A DNA stretch of 64,000 nucleotides, taken from NCBI GenBank assembly GCA_041396585.1, contig JAWKYG010000001.1:1-64000 (forward strand), written 5' to 3'. Source of the DNA: JAUIAI01 sp041396585. GTDB taxonomy: Bacteria; Pseudomonadota; Gammaproteobacteria; Burkholderiales; Burkholderiaceae_E. Positions 56,032 through 64,000 of this stretch are shown one piece after another (positions within the stretch are counted from its first letter, which is position 1; each line of letters opens with the position of its first letter). A program made the position numbers and the translations under genes. The notes under the pieces are model-generated. The model was not told where the DNA came from, searched no databases, and saw only the letters and a list, made by a program, of their open reading frames with translations.

Positions 56032-56466
56032 CTACAGCAGGCCGGGAAACAAGGCATGCGTCCGTTCCCGGTACGACGCATAGTCCGCGTAGACCGTCAT
56101 CAGCAGACGCTCTTCGCGGCGGATCTTCATCGCGAGCACGATGCCCAGCAGGATCCATGCGATAAGCTTCCAGGTGACCGGCCAGATCAGCAATGCGCCG
56201 GCGCCGCCCGCAAGCACCGCGCAATACATCGGATGGCGGATGCGCGCATACGGCCCGCGCTGACACAGGCGTGCGCCGGCGACAGGTTCGGGCATCACGC
56301 TGAACGTGTGCAGGCGCATCGCCGCCAGGGCCCAGAGCGCGAGCGCGATGGCGCCCAGAATCAGCAGCGCCCCGATCAAGCTGCGCGCCTCGAGCGCCGG
56401 CACGGACGACGGCCAGGCAAGCACCGCGATCAGCAGCATCTGGGCGGTTACGAGCGCGAAGGACAT
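56032..56466 (-). CDS. Isoprenylcysteine carboxyl methyltransferase-like membrane protein
   Basis: Membrane protein of 144 aa with about four helices. RGPYARIRHPMYCAVLAGG is the SAM/phospholipid-methyltransferase-like motif (GPYxxxRHPxY) of the ICMT/PEMT group, and RREERLLMTVYADYASYRER is the conserved C-terminal block. The substrate is unknown in bacteria. It converges on the EamA gene with a 54-bp gap and is downstream of the peptide ABC operon. Confidence 0.88.
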   Translation of the reverse strand: MSFALVTAQMLLIAVLAWPSSVPALEARSLIGALLILGAIALALWALAAMRLHTFSVMPEPVAGARLCQRGPYARIRHPMYCAVLAGGAGALLIWPVTWKLIAWILLGIVLAMKIRREERLLMTVYADYASYRERTHALFPGLL

Positions 56467-56544
56467 GAGTCGGTGCTGCGGCTGGATTCGCGCCGCGGCC
56501 GGGCGCTCGAGCAGATCGCTGCCAGGCGTCGGCGCGGCAGGCGC

Positions 56545-57660
56545 TCAGATCTCGAAGACCGGATCGCCATCATCGGTGGCCGGCGTGGCGGCTGACGCAC
56601 TCGCCCAGGCCGGCCCGAGCGGATAGTCGATTTCGCCGCTGTCGGTGACCCTGTGGCAGGCCACCTGATGCCCGGCGCCGATCGCCCGCAATTCGGGTTC
56701 CTCGCGGCGGCAGCGATCCTCGGCGAACGGGCAGCGGCCCGCAAACCGGCAGCCGGGAGCGATGTCGATCGGGCTCGGTGGATCGCCCTGCAGGCGGATA
56801 CGGTCTGCCCGGCCGCGCTTGCGCGGATCGAACGACGGGGCGGCCGACCAGAGGGCGAGTGTGTAGGGATGGCGCGGGCCGCCGAACAAGCGCTCGCGCG
56901 AAGCAATCTCGACGATACGGCCCAGGTACATGACCGCGACCCGGTCGCACATGTAGCGCACCACACCGAGATCATGCGAAATGAACAGATACGTGAGCGA
57001 GAAGTTCTTCTGCAGCCTGCGCATCAGATTGAGGATCTGCGCCTGGATCGCCACGTCGAGCGCCGACACCGGCTCATCGCAAACCACCAGTTCCGGATTC
57101 GCTGCTAGGGCGCGCGCCAGCACGATGCGCTGCCGCTGACCGCCGGAGAACTGATGCGGAAACAGCATCAGCTGCTCGGGCCGCAGGCCGGTCTGCAGAA
57201 ACAGTTCGCGCGCGCGATCGGCGCGTTCTCCCGGTTGCCCCACGTTCATCAGATCCAGCGCCTCGCGGATCGCATCGCCGGCGCGCTTGCGTGGATTCAG
57301 CGAGGCGAAGGGATCCTGGAAGATCATCTGAAACCGATGGCGCTGTTGGCGCAGGGCCTCGCCCTCGAGCGATGACAGCTCGGCATCACCGAGCCTGATG
57401 CGGCCGGCCGTGATCGGCGCCAGGCGCATGACCGCCAGCGCAGTGGTGCTCTTGCCCGACCCGCTTTCGCCGACGATGCCGAAGGTCGTGCCACGCGGGA
57501 CATCGAAGCTCACACCATCGACGGCGCGTACATGGCGGCGCTTGCCCAGCAGGCCGGTACCGATCGGGAAGTGCACCTTCAGATTCTCGACGCTCAACAG
57601 CGCCGCGCCCTGGCTGGCATCCGCAGGCCCGCGATCCTCGGTGTGGGGGATATCAGTCAT
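56545..57660 (-). CDS. Oligopeptide ABC transporter ATP-binding protein (DppF/OppF type)
   Basis: Second ATPase of the peptide importer (371 aa). It has Walker A GESGSGKSTTALAVMRL, signature FSGGQRQRIVLARALA and Walker B ELVVCDEPVSALDVAI. The OppF/DppF C-terminal region CRFAGRCPFAEDRCRREEPE contains a likely iron-sulfur Cys set. ATG 57660 overlaps the upstream ATPase stop by 8 bp. A longer in-frame start at 57834 is rejected because it would overlap the neighbour deeply. It is the last gene of the transporter operon. Confidence 0.94.
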   Translation of the reverse strand: MTDIPHTEDRGPADASQGAALLSVENLKVHFPIGTGLLGKRRHVRAVDGVSFDVPRGTTFGIVGESGSGKSTTALAVMRLAPITAGRIRLGDAELSSLEGEALRQQRHRFQMIFQDPFASLNPRKRAGDAIREALDLMNVGQPGERADRARELFLQTGLRPEQLMLFPHQFSGGQRQRIVLARALAANPELVVCDEPVSALDVAIQAQILNLMRRLQKNFSLTYLFISHDLGVVRYMCDRVAVMYLGRIVEIASRERLFGGPRHPYTLALWSAAPSFDPRKRGRADRIRLQGDPPSPIDIAPGCRFAGRCPFAEDRCRREEPELRAIGAGHQVACHRVTDSGEIDYPLGPAWASASAATPATDDGDPVFEI

Positions 57661-58672
57661 GGTGCAGCCAGCACAGAATCCGGTGTCCGTTGGCCAGTAC
57701 CTTCTCATCGGGAAGGCTCGAGCGGCAGCGTGTCTGGACATGATCGCAGCGATCGGCGAACGCGCAGCCGCCGCGGCGCTCGAGCAATGACGGCACGGTG
57801 CCGCGGATCTCGGCCAGTGGTTCGTCGACATCATCGCTGCGGTGACCCGGCGCGCAGGCGATCAGCCCCTGGGTATACGGGTGGCGTGGATCCTCGAGAA
57901 GATCGACCACAGACCCTTCTTCCACGATGCGCCCCGCATACATGACAGCGACCCGGTCGGCCATCTCGGCGACCGCACCCATGTCATGCGTGATCAGGAT
58001 GACCGCGGTGCCGGTGCGCTCGCGCAGATCGGAGATCAGGTCGAAGATCTGCGCCTGCACGGTGACATCGAGTGCGGTCGTGGGCTCATCGGCGATCAGG
58101 ACATCGGGATCGCAGGACAACGCCATCGCGATCATCACGCGCTGGCGCATGCCGCCGAGAACTGGTGGGGGTAATCGTCCACGCGTGCGCGCGGCCGGTA
58201 TGCCCACCGAATCCAGCATCTCGATGGCCCGCTCGCGCGCCTCGCGTTTGCCGGCACCCTGGTGCAGCCGGACCGCCTCGGCGATCTGATCGCCCACGGT
58301 GAACACAGGGTTCAGCGAGGTCATGGGCTCCTGGAAGATCATCGATACCCGGTTGCCGCGGATCGCGCGCATCGCCTGAGCCGGCATCTGCATCAGATCG
58401 GCGTTCTCGAGCAGCACCTGGCCGGCGGTGATGCGCCCGGGCGGGGTGGGGATCAGGCGCATGATCGCCAGAGCGGTCATGCTCTTGCCACAACCGGACT
58501 CACCCACGATGCCCAGGGTTTCGCCGCGTCGCAGGTCGAAGGCCACAGATTCCAGCACCCGCGCCACACCGCGTCGGGTTTCGAACTCGACGCTGAGGTC
58601 GCGAACCCGTAGCAGGGATTCGGAGGCCACCGCAGCCGGGCGGTTCTGGGCGGGTGCGTCGGCGGTGTTCAT
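57653..58672 (-). CDS. Oligopeptide ABC transporter ATP-binding protein (DppD/OppD type; two frameshifts)
   Basis: First ATPase of the peptide importer. It has Walker A GESGCGKSMTALAIMRL, Walker B DVLIADEPTTALDVTVQ and the OppD-type C-terminal CAFADRCDHVQTRCRSSLPD. A 15-residue segment just before GGMRQRVMIAMALSCDP is out of frame: indels near 58181-58190 and 58155-58157 enclose it, and between them RVDDYPHQFS is read in another frame. The true signature is therefore YPHQFSGGMRQRV. The net length is unchanged (about 339 aa). ATG 58672 overlaps the permease stop by 4 bp. Confidence 0.92.
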   Translation of the reverse strand: MNTADAPAQNRPAAVASESLLRVRDLSVEFETRRGVARVLESVAFDLRRGETLGIVGESGCGKSMTALAIMRLIPTPPGRITAGQVLLENADLMQMPAQAMRAIRGNRVSMIFQEPMTSLNPVFTVGDQIAEAVRLHQGAGKREARERAIEMLDSVGIPAARTRGRLPPPVLGGMRQRVMIAMALSCDPDVLIADEPTTALDVTVQAQIFDLISDLRERTGTAVILITHDMGAVAEMADRVAVMYAGRIVEEGSVVDLLEDPRHPYTQGLIACAPGHRSDDVDEPLAEIRGTVPSLLERRGGCAFADRCDHVQTRCRSSLPDEKVLANGHRILCWLHHD

Positions 58673-59640
58673 CGCTGGTGCAGCTTCGGGTTGAAGGCGT
58701 CGTTCAGGCCATCGCCCACGAGGCTGACCGCCAGCACCGTGAGGAAGATCGCAACCCCCGGGAAAGACACCGCCCACCAGGCATCGAGGATGTACTGACG
58801 ATTGTTGCCGATCATCTGGCCCCAGGTCATGACATTGGGGTCGGACAGCCCGAGATAGCTCAGACCGGCCTCGAACAGGATCGCTACGCCCACCACCAGG
58901 GTGGCCGACACGATCAGCGGCGGCATCGCATTGGGCAGGATCTCGCGCAGGATCAGACGGCCGTTGCCGGAGCCCATGGTGCGCGCGGCGCTCACATACT
59001 CAAGCCGGCGCAGGCGCCAGAACTCGGCCCTGGCCAGGCGCGCTGTGGCCGGCCAGCTCACGGAGCCGATAGCGATCGTGACCACGAACAGCGAGGGCGA
59101 GAACAGGGTGACGAGCACCATCGCCAGCATCAGCGAGGGCAACACCTGGAAGAACTCCGTGACGCGCATCAGGGCTTCGTCGACGAAGCCGCCGAAGAAC
59201 CCCGCCAGCGCGCCCAGGGTGACACCGATCAGCACGGTGATCAGCGCGGCCGCCAGGCCGACAATGATCGTGCCGCGGCCACCCACCACCATGCCGGCCA
59301 GGACATCGCGGCCCAGGTAGTCCGAGCCGAGCTCGACCGATTTCTCGACAAACGGCGGCGTGAACGGTTGGGCGACGATCGCGAACGGATCGACCGGATA
59401 CAGTGTCGGGCCGAAGATCATGGCCAGCACGATCAAAGACAGCAACACCAGGCCCAGCAGGGCGGCCTTGTTGCGTCTGAACACCCGCCAGGCCTCGCGT
59501 GAGGGCGAGAGCACCTCGATGGCCTCGACCTGTGCCTCTGACATGGCAAAGGCATTGCCAGGCGCGCCGGCCGGCATGGCAGGGTCAGCAGTGGCGTCGG
59601 CGGGCGTGCCGGCGGACGGATCGGGTTCGGCCGGGCTCAT
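58669..59640 (-). CDS. Oligopeptide ABC transporter permease (DppC/OppC type)
   Basis: Inner-membrane permease of 323 aa. A Pro/Ala-rich cytoplasmic N-terminus of about 40 residues leads to SREAWRVFRRNKAALLGLVL, typical of the OppC N-terminal domain. DYLGRDVLAGMVVGGRGTII and the EAA loop EYVSAARTMGSGNGRLILRE follow, then LSYLGLSDPNVMTWGQMI. It overlaps both neighbours by 4 bp. Confidence 0.95.
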   Translation of the reverse strand: MSPAEPDPSAGTPADATADPAMPAGAPGNAFAMSEAQVEAIEVLSPSREAWRVFRRNKAALLGLVLLSLIVLAMIFGPTLYPVDPFAIVAQPFTPPFVEKSVELGSDYLGRDVLAGMVVGGRGTIIVGLAAALITVLIGVTLGALAGFFGGFVDEALMRVTEFFQVLPSLMLAMVLVTLFSPSLFVVTIAIGSVSWPATARLARAEFWRLRRLEYVSAARTMGSGNGRLILREILPNAMPPLIVSATLVVGVAILFEAGLSYLGLSDPNVMTWGQMIGNNRQYILDAWWAVSFPGVAIFLTVLAVSLVGDGLNDAFNPKLHQR

Positions 59641-60605
59641 CGGGTTCGCAGCCTCGGATCAATCAATCGATAGGTGAAGTCGGTAACCTGGTTGGCGACG
59701 ATGGTCAGCGCCGCGCCGAATGTCAGCACACCCATCAGCGTGGGATAGTCTCGACCGAGAATCGAGTCCAGCGCGAGCGTGCCCAGGCCGGGCCACGAAA
59801 AGACCGTCTCGACCAGCACCGCACCGGACAGCAGATTGCCGAACTGGACGCCGGCCATCGTGACCACCGGCATCAGCGCATTGCGCAGCGCATGCTTGTA
59901 GGTGACCACGTTCTCGGACAAGCCCTTGGCACGCGCGGTGCGGATGAAGTCCGAACCCAGCACCTCGAGCATGCTGGCGCGCGATAGCCGGCTATACAGC
60001 GCCAGGTAGATCAGCGCGAGCGTGAGCGCCGGCAGAACCAGATGATGGGCGACATCGACCGCCGCCACCCAGCCGCCGCCGTAGATGCGCGGATCGGTCA
60101 TGCCGGCAATCGGCATGATCGGCCAGACCTTGCCGAACAGGATCACCAGCAGGATGCCGGTCCAGAACACCGGCATGGCATAGCCGACCAGGGCGAACAC
60201 CGTGACCGTTCCGCTGGCGAAGCTGTCGGGCCGGCGCGAGGCGAACACGCCCAGAGCGGTGCCGATCAGAATGGCCACGACCAGCGAGGTCATCACCAGC
60301 AGCAGGGTGGGGCCGACCCGCGCCAGGATCAGGTCGATGACAGGTTGCGAGTACAGATAGCTCTGACCCAGATCACCGCGCACCGCGCGGCCCATGTAGG
60401 TGAAGAACTGGGTCGTGACCGGCTTGTCCAGGCCGTAGTTGCGACGGATCTCTTCGAGCACCTCTTCGTCGGCACCGCCCATCTCACCGGCGATGACCAT
60501 GGCCGGGTCGCCCGGTACCGCGTGGATCAGCGCGAAATTGATCGCCAATACCGCCAGCATCATGGCTGCCGCATAGAACAGTCGGCGGATCAGGAAGCTC
60601 AGCAT
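59637..60605 (-). CDS. Oligopeptide ABC transporter permease (DppB/OppB type)
   Basis: Inner-membrane permease of 322 aa. LIRRLFYAAAMMLAVLAINF, PGDPAMVIAGEMGGADEEVL and the EAA loop DFIRTARAKGLSENVVTYKH define the DppB group. VETVFSWPGLGTLALDSIL is typical of the C-terminal part. It overlaps dppC by 4 bp. The binding-protein gene is 204 bp upstream; that spacer contains no recognisable gene. Confidence 0.96.
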   Translation of the reverse strand: MLSFLIRRLFYAAAMMLAVLAINFALIHAVPGDPAMVIAGEMGGADEEVLEEIRRNYGLDKPVTTQFFTYMGRAVRGDLGQSYLYSQPVIDLILARVGPTLLLVMTSLVVAILIGTALGVFASRRPDSFASGTVTVFALVGYAMPVFWTGILLVILFGKVWPIMPIAGMTDPRIYGGGWVAAVDVAHHLVLPALTLALIYLALYSRLSRASMLEVLGSDFIRTARAKGLSENVVTYKHALRNALMPVVTMAGVQFGNLLSGAVLVETVFSWPGLGTLALDSILGRDYPTLMGVLTFGAALTIVANQVTDFTYRLIDPRLRTR

Positions 60606-60809
60606 CGATATCCGGGGGCGCGTGCAGTGCTCACGAAATGGTGCGGGATCGGGTCTCGGCCCGGGTGGCCGGCCGGTGGGCTCTCGTCGGCCGCAATTCT
60701 GTCACCCGCGTGATCGAACGCCAACGCGCGAGCATCGACGGCGCTGCGCGGCAGGCGCGCGGATCACGCGCGCGCCGGGCCGAACCGCCGATGTTCATGG
60801 CAAAGGCGC

Positions 60810-62405
60810 TCAGGAACTGACACTCATCTTGGACAGCGGGGTCATCACCCCCCAGACGCTGTCCGGCGGCGACGAGATGCGCTTGTTCCAGCCGACATGG
60901 AAGGTGATCTCATTCAGGAACACCACCGGGCACTCATCGACCACGATGCGCTGCAGCTCGTGATAGAGCTTCTTGCGCTTGGCCTCACTGGTCTCGGTGC
61001 CGGCCTGGGCGATGATCGCGTCCACCCGGTCGTTCTTGTAGCTCTGGGTGTTCGACCAGATCACGCCCTTGCGGATGTTCGATGAATCCCAGGTGCGATG
61101 CACGCCGATCACCGGATCACCCCAGTTCCAGACCGAATCGATGGTCATTTCGAACGCGTGGCTGGACACCCGCTTGGCCCAGGTGGGGAAGTCGGGCGAC
61201 TGACGCAGTTCCACGTCGATGCCGATCTTGGCCAGGGCCGGCTTCGCGTATTCCTGCGCGGCCTTGATCATCGCATTGCCGGGAATCGCATCGAGCGTGA
61301 GCTTCAGGCGGGTTCCCGAGGCGTCGGGCTTCACGCCCGCGGCATCGAGCAGCGCGTTGGCCTTGTCGAGGTTCAGCGCATAGTGCTCGACCTTGCTCGT
61401 GTAGAACGGGCTGCCGTTGGCGATCGGGCCGGTGGCCCGCTTGTGCACGCCGCCAAACAGGGTGTTGGTGAGGAAATCCTTGTCCAGCGCGAAGTTGATC
61501 GCCTGACGAACCCGTTTGTCGGCCAGTTTGGGATCGGCGGTGTTGAAGGCCAGCCAGAGCAGGGGGCCGATTGCCGGCGCCGATGCCACCTCGACATTCA
61601 GATTGGACGCCGCCTGGGCGCGCTTGATCTCGCGCGCATCGGTCAGCAGCGGATGAACATCGATCTCACCTTTTTCCAGCGCCAGCATCAGACTGGCACC
61701 ATCTTTGTATTCCTTGACGATGATCCGATCGAGCAGTGGCTGATCCGGCATGAAGAAGCCCTCATGACGGTCCATGATGATGTGCTGGCCGGGCTTGAAT
61801 TCCACCAGTTTGAACGGGCCCGAGCCCACCGGATTCGAATTGCGCGGGTGGCGCTTGACATCCTGCCCGTCGCCATAGATGTGCTTCGGAATCACCGCGG
61901 CAAATGAGGTCGAAAGCGCCAGCGGCAGGGCCGGGTGCGGCTCGGACAGCCGGATGACCGCGACATGCTTGCCCTCGATGGTCACCGCATTGACCGGCCC
62001 CATCATGGCCTTGAACGGATGATTCTCGCGGATCGTCTCGATCGAGAACTGCAGGTCTTCGGCGGTGATCGGCCGGCCGTCATGGAAGGTGGCGTTCTCG
62101 CGCAGCTTCATGCGGATGCTGCGCGAGTCTTCGGACAGCTCCCAGCTCTCGGCCAGATACGGTTGCGGCTGCCATTTGGCGTTCATCAGCAAGGGGAAGG
62201 CGAACAACTGCGCGGCCGGCTGCATCGTGGCGATGCCCGATTGAACGGCCGAGTTCAGATGGCGGGGCTTTTGCGTGGTGCCGATGACGATCAGGCCGCC
62301 CTTGGCCTTCTGTGCCAGCACATGCATCGGAATACCGAACAGAGAGGTGGCCGAGCCCATCGCGCCCGCCTGGATGATCCGGCGGCGAATCAGATTGGTG
62401 TCCAT
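60810..62405 (-). CDS. Peptide ABC transporter substrate-binding protein (family 5)
   Basis: Periplasmic binding protein of 531 aa. The N-terminus MDTNLIRRRIIQAGAMGSAT looks like a Tat-type signal (RRRII then a hydrophobic stretch ending near VLAQ). ATFHDGRPITAEDLQFSIET is the family 5 signature and SNPVGSGPFKLVEFKPGQHI is typical. GGAGGAGGT precedes ATG 62405. It is the first gene of the transporter operon. The family imports di- and oligopeptides as well as nickel complexes, glutathione and other solutes. Confidence 0.95.
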   Translation of the reverse strand: MDTNLIRRRIIQAGAMGSATSLFGIPMHVLAQKAKGGLIVIGTTQKPRHLNSAVQSGIATMQPAAQLFAFPLLMNAKWQPQPYLAESWELSEDSRSIRMKLRENATFHDGRPITAEDLQFSIETIRENHPFKAMMGPVNAVTIEGKHVAVIRLSEPHPALPLALSTSFAAVIPKHIYGDGQDVKRHPRNSNPVGSGPFKLVEFKPGQHIIMDRHEGFFMPDQPLLDRIIVKEYKDGASLMLALEKGEIDVHPLLTDAREIKRAQAASNLNVEVASAPAIGPLLWLAFNTADPKLADKRVRQAINFALDKDFLTNTLFGGVHKRATGPIANGSPFYTSKVEHYALNLDKANALLDAAGVKPDASGTRLKLTLDAIPGNAMIKAAQEYAKPALAKIGIDVELRQSPDFPTWAKRVSSHAFEMTIDSVWNWGDPVIGVHRTWDSSNIRKGVIWSNTQSYKNDRVDAIIAQAGTETSEAKRKKLYHELQRIVVDECPVVFLNEITFHVGWNKRISSPPDSVWGVMTPLSKMSVSS

Positions 62406-62522
62406 TGAACTACCTCCTCCAAGATTGAGGCCGGCCGGCAGGGGCTTAGCGCCTGCCGGCGACATTTACCAGATCCCGATCAGCGCCGGGTTTGGAACCG
62501 ATAGTAACCGCGCTTGCGATGA

Positions 62523-63563
62523 TCACAAATTTCTCTCGGCGGTAATTCGGAACTCCGGCAGTGCACTTTGCAATGCGCGCCGGTCGAGCCGTTCGCTCAG
62601 GCCGATGACCACCAGCCTGCCGAGCCCATCGGCGGTGTCGCGGTCTAGCGGTTCATGCAGGCAGCGGCTGCCGAGCGCATGCACCACATGGAGGCGGCCG
62701 GAACCATCGCGCAGCAGGCCCTTGGCCCGCTCGATGCCGAGCGCCGGCGCCGACAAGGCCTTGGCGAGAGCCGACGGATCGACGCCGTCGGGGCCGGTCA
62801 GGGTGAGGCTCGTAAAGCGCTTTGCCGCGGGCCGCAGCGAGCGCGCCCGCAATTTCGTGGGGCGCTGGCCGGATGATTCATCGTCCGAGGCCCTTGCGTT
62901 TGTGGCATCGGCTTGCCCACTGGCGAGGTGCGTGGGCGAGTCATTCGCGCCCGCGGCTCGAAGCACATCGGGCTCGAGCACGATCTCGATCGGTACATCG
63001 CCCTGTTCGGCGCGCAACTGAGTGGCCTTGTCATTGATCGCGCGCAGCCGCTCGCCAACCCGCGACAGGGCCGGTTCATCGAGTTCGGCCGCGTGGCTGA
63101 TCAGCAGCAGATCGGCGGCCGCAACCTGGCGTTCGATCGTGTCGGCGAGATAGCCGTCGGCCAGCAGGCCGGGCAGGCGTTCGCCCGAGACCAGGACCAC
63201 CACGGCCGCGCGGCGCAGGCCCGGGAACAGGCCGATCGTGGCCGCCACACTGCCGGGCAGCGCGACCCCGCTGGCCTCGAGCAGGACATGGTCGATATCG
63301 GAAAAACGCTCGCGCAGCTCGCCCAGGGTGGCGACCAGATCGCTGCCGATCGTGCAGCAGACGCAGCCACCGGCCAGTTGCAGCATATCTTCATCACCGC
63401 CCTCGATCAGATCGGCATCGATGGAGAGATCGCCGAAGTCATTGACCAGCACCGCCAGGCGTCGGCCCTGCGCCTGGCGCAACAGGCTGTTCACCAGGGT
63501 GGTCTTGCCGGCCCCGAGGTAGCCGCCGATCACGGTGACCGGCAGCCGCGGCATCGCGTTCAT
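62523..63563 (-). CDS. CobW/COG0523-family GTPase metallochaperone
   Basis: G3E GTPase of 346 aa. Walker A is VTVIGGYLGAGKTTLVNSLL, the metal-binding motif is GGCVCCTIGSDL (CxCC) and the switch region is HVLLEASGVALPGSVAATIG. A C-terminal CobW domain has LHVVHALGSR. No His-rich metal loop is present. Family members deliver zinc or other metals to client enzymes. The gene is 11 bp downstream of the YtcJ-like amidohydrolase in one transcription unit, which makes that enzyme a candidate client. Confidence 0.92.
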   Translation of the reverse strand: MNAMPRLPVTVIGGYLGAGKTTLVNSLLRQAQGRRLAVLVNDFGDLSIDADLIEGGDEDMLQLAGGCVCCTIGSDLVATLGELRERFSDIDHVLLEASGVALPGSVAATIGLFPGLRRAAVVVLVSGERLPGLLADGYLADTIERQVAAADLLLISHAAELDEPALSRVGERLRAINDKATQLRAEQGDVPIEIVLEPDVLRAAGANDSPTHLASGQADATNARASDDESSGQRPTKLRARSLRPAAKRFTSLTLTGPDGVDPSALAKALSAPALGIERAKGLLRDGSGRLHVVHALGSRCLHEPLDRDTADGLGRLVVIGLSERLDRRALQSALPEFRITAERNL

Positions 63564-63574
63564 CCGGGCCGGTG

Positions 63575-64000
63575 TCAGGCCTGCACGGCCTGATTGATCT
63601 CGCCGCCCACCACCGTGCCCCAGATGCGCACATCGCGCAAAGACTCCGGGGCGATCTCGGTCGGATCGTCCTCGAGGACAGCGAAATCCGCGCGTTTGCC
63701 GGTTTCGATCGAACCGATTTCATGATCGAGCTTGAGCGTATAGGCCGCGCCCAGGGTGATCGCATAGAGGGCGTCTGCCACCGGAATACGCTGGGCCTCG
63801 CCCAGCACGCGGCCGCTGCTGGTCAGCCGGTTGACCGCGCACCAGGCCGTGAACAGCGGCCCGAGCGGGGTCACCGGGGCGTCCGAGTGAATCGCGAACG
63901 GCACGCCCGTGGCCAGCGCGGTGGCGCAGGCGTTCATGCGCTCCGCGCGCTCGGGGCCGACCGTTTGCGAGTAGTGCTCATCGCCCCAGTAGAACGCATG
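63575..64000 (-). CDS. YtcJ-like amidohydrolase, 3' part
   Basis: C-terminal 141 residues of a metal-dependent amidohydrolase whose 5' end lies beyond the window. HAFYWGDEHYSQTVGPERAE is followed by the metal-site Asp in FAIHSDAPVTPLGPLFTAWC, then LYAITLGAAYTLKLDHEIGS and KRADFAVLEDDPTEIAPESL. These are characteristic of the YtcJ group. The frame is open to the last base of the window. Confidence 0.9.
   Translation of the reverse strand, partial: HAFYWGDEHYSQTVGPERAERMNACATALATGVPFAIHSDAPVTPLGPLFTAWCAVNRLTSSGRVLGEAQRIPVADALYAITLGAAYTLKLDHEIGSIETGKRADFAVLEDDPTEIAPESLRDVRIWGTVVGGEINQAVQA

Noticed and set aside
56545..57834. Longer start for the DppF-type ATPase at 57834
   Set aside because: It would overlap the upstream ATPase gene by 180 bp, and the extra residues are unlike the family. 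ATG 57660 gives the usual 8-bp coupled overlap.
1..64000. CRISPR arrays, tRNA or rRNA genes, insertion sequences, prophage, attachment sites
   Set aside because: No spaced repeats, cloverleaf, transposase, integrase or phage genes were found. The only tandem arrays have 7-8 bp or 15 bp units.

Overview
The window looks like chromosomal DNA of a high-GC gammaproteobacterium. The evidence is the gene repertoire: leuS-lptE-holA on one strand, the adjacent twitching-motility ATPase genes pilT and pilU beside yggS, ubiA, proC, murJ-rpsT, hemJ, and proteobacterial-type solute transporters. Short tandem 7-8 bp intergenic repeats would fit Xanthomonadales/Nevskiales-like genomes, but the genus cannot be named from the sequence. 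There are no rRNA genes, tRNA genes, insertion sequences, prophage genes or CRISPR arrays that I can see.

Bases 1-16400 are housekeeping: ubiA; proC; murJ; rpsT with an extended -10 promoter and a terminator; yggS; pilT-pilU; a 48-residue putative secreted peptide; an RlmL-like 23S rRNA methyltransferase; a kappa-GST/HCCA isomerase; a Tat-type histidine phosphatase; hemJ; proA; and holA-lptE-leuS. Bases 16400-34900 are catabolic and accessory: an IclR regulator, a class III omega-aminotransferase, a TetR regulator with a strong palindrome upstream, a VanA-like Rieske oxygenase, a branched-chain-amino-acid-type (Liv) ABC transporter with a fused LivM-LivG, an aspartoacylase, a DUF1254/DUF1214 protein, an acyl-CoA ligase divergent from an SDR dehydrogenase, formate-THF ligase, an MFS exporter, RidA and a VOC protein. 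Bases 34900-45060 hold a very large fused indolepyruvate:ferredoxin-oxidoreductase-type enzyme, a TRAP transporter whose binding protein converges on its own permease genes, and a 1076-residue SARP/BTAD-ATPase regulator.

Bases 45098-50515 form the most coherent pathway. An amidohydrolase is divergent from a crotonase, a feruloyl-CoA-synthetase-like ligase, a MarR regulator, a DUF3237 protein and a second crotonase, with a perfect 19-bp palindrome in the divergent gap. This resembles the CoA-dependent beta-oxidative (Cou-type) route for hydroxycinnamates such as p-coumarate and ferulate. The vanillate-type product could be O-demethylated by the VanA-like oxygenase and the released C1 unit could feed formate-THF ligase, but that link is inference.

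Bases 50600-64000 carry an AIM24/TIGR00266 protein, a TauD-family dioxygenase, a D-aminoacylase-type amidohydrolase, a second HCCA isomerase, a DMT exporter, an isoprenylcysteine-methyltransferase-like membrane protein, a complete five-gene dipeptide/oligopeptide ABC transporter, a CobW-type metallochaperone and the 3' part of a YtcJ-like amidohydrolase that runs off the window.

About 25 single-base indels (mostly losses in short homopolymers) break 13 of about 56 genes, including essential ones (murJ, holA, lptE). I read these as sequencing/assembly errors rather than pseudogenes, and the affected genes are annotated at full extent with approximate break positions.
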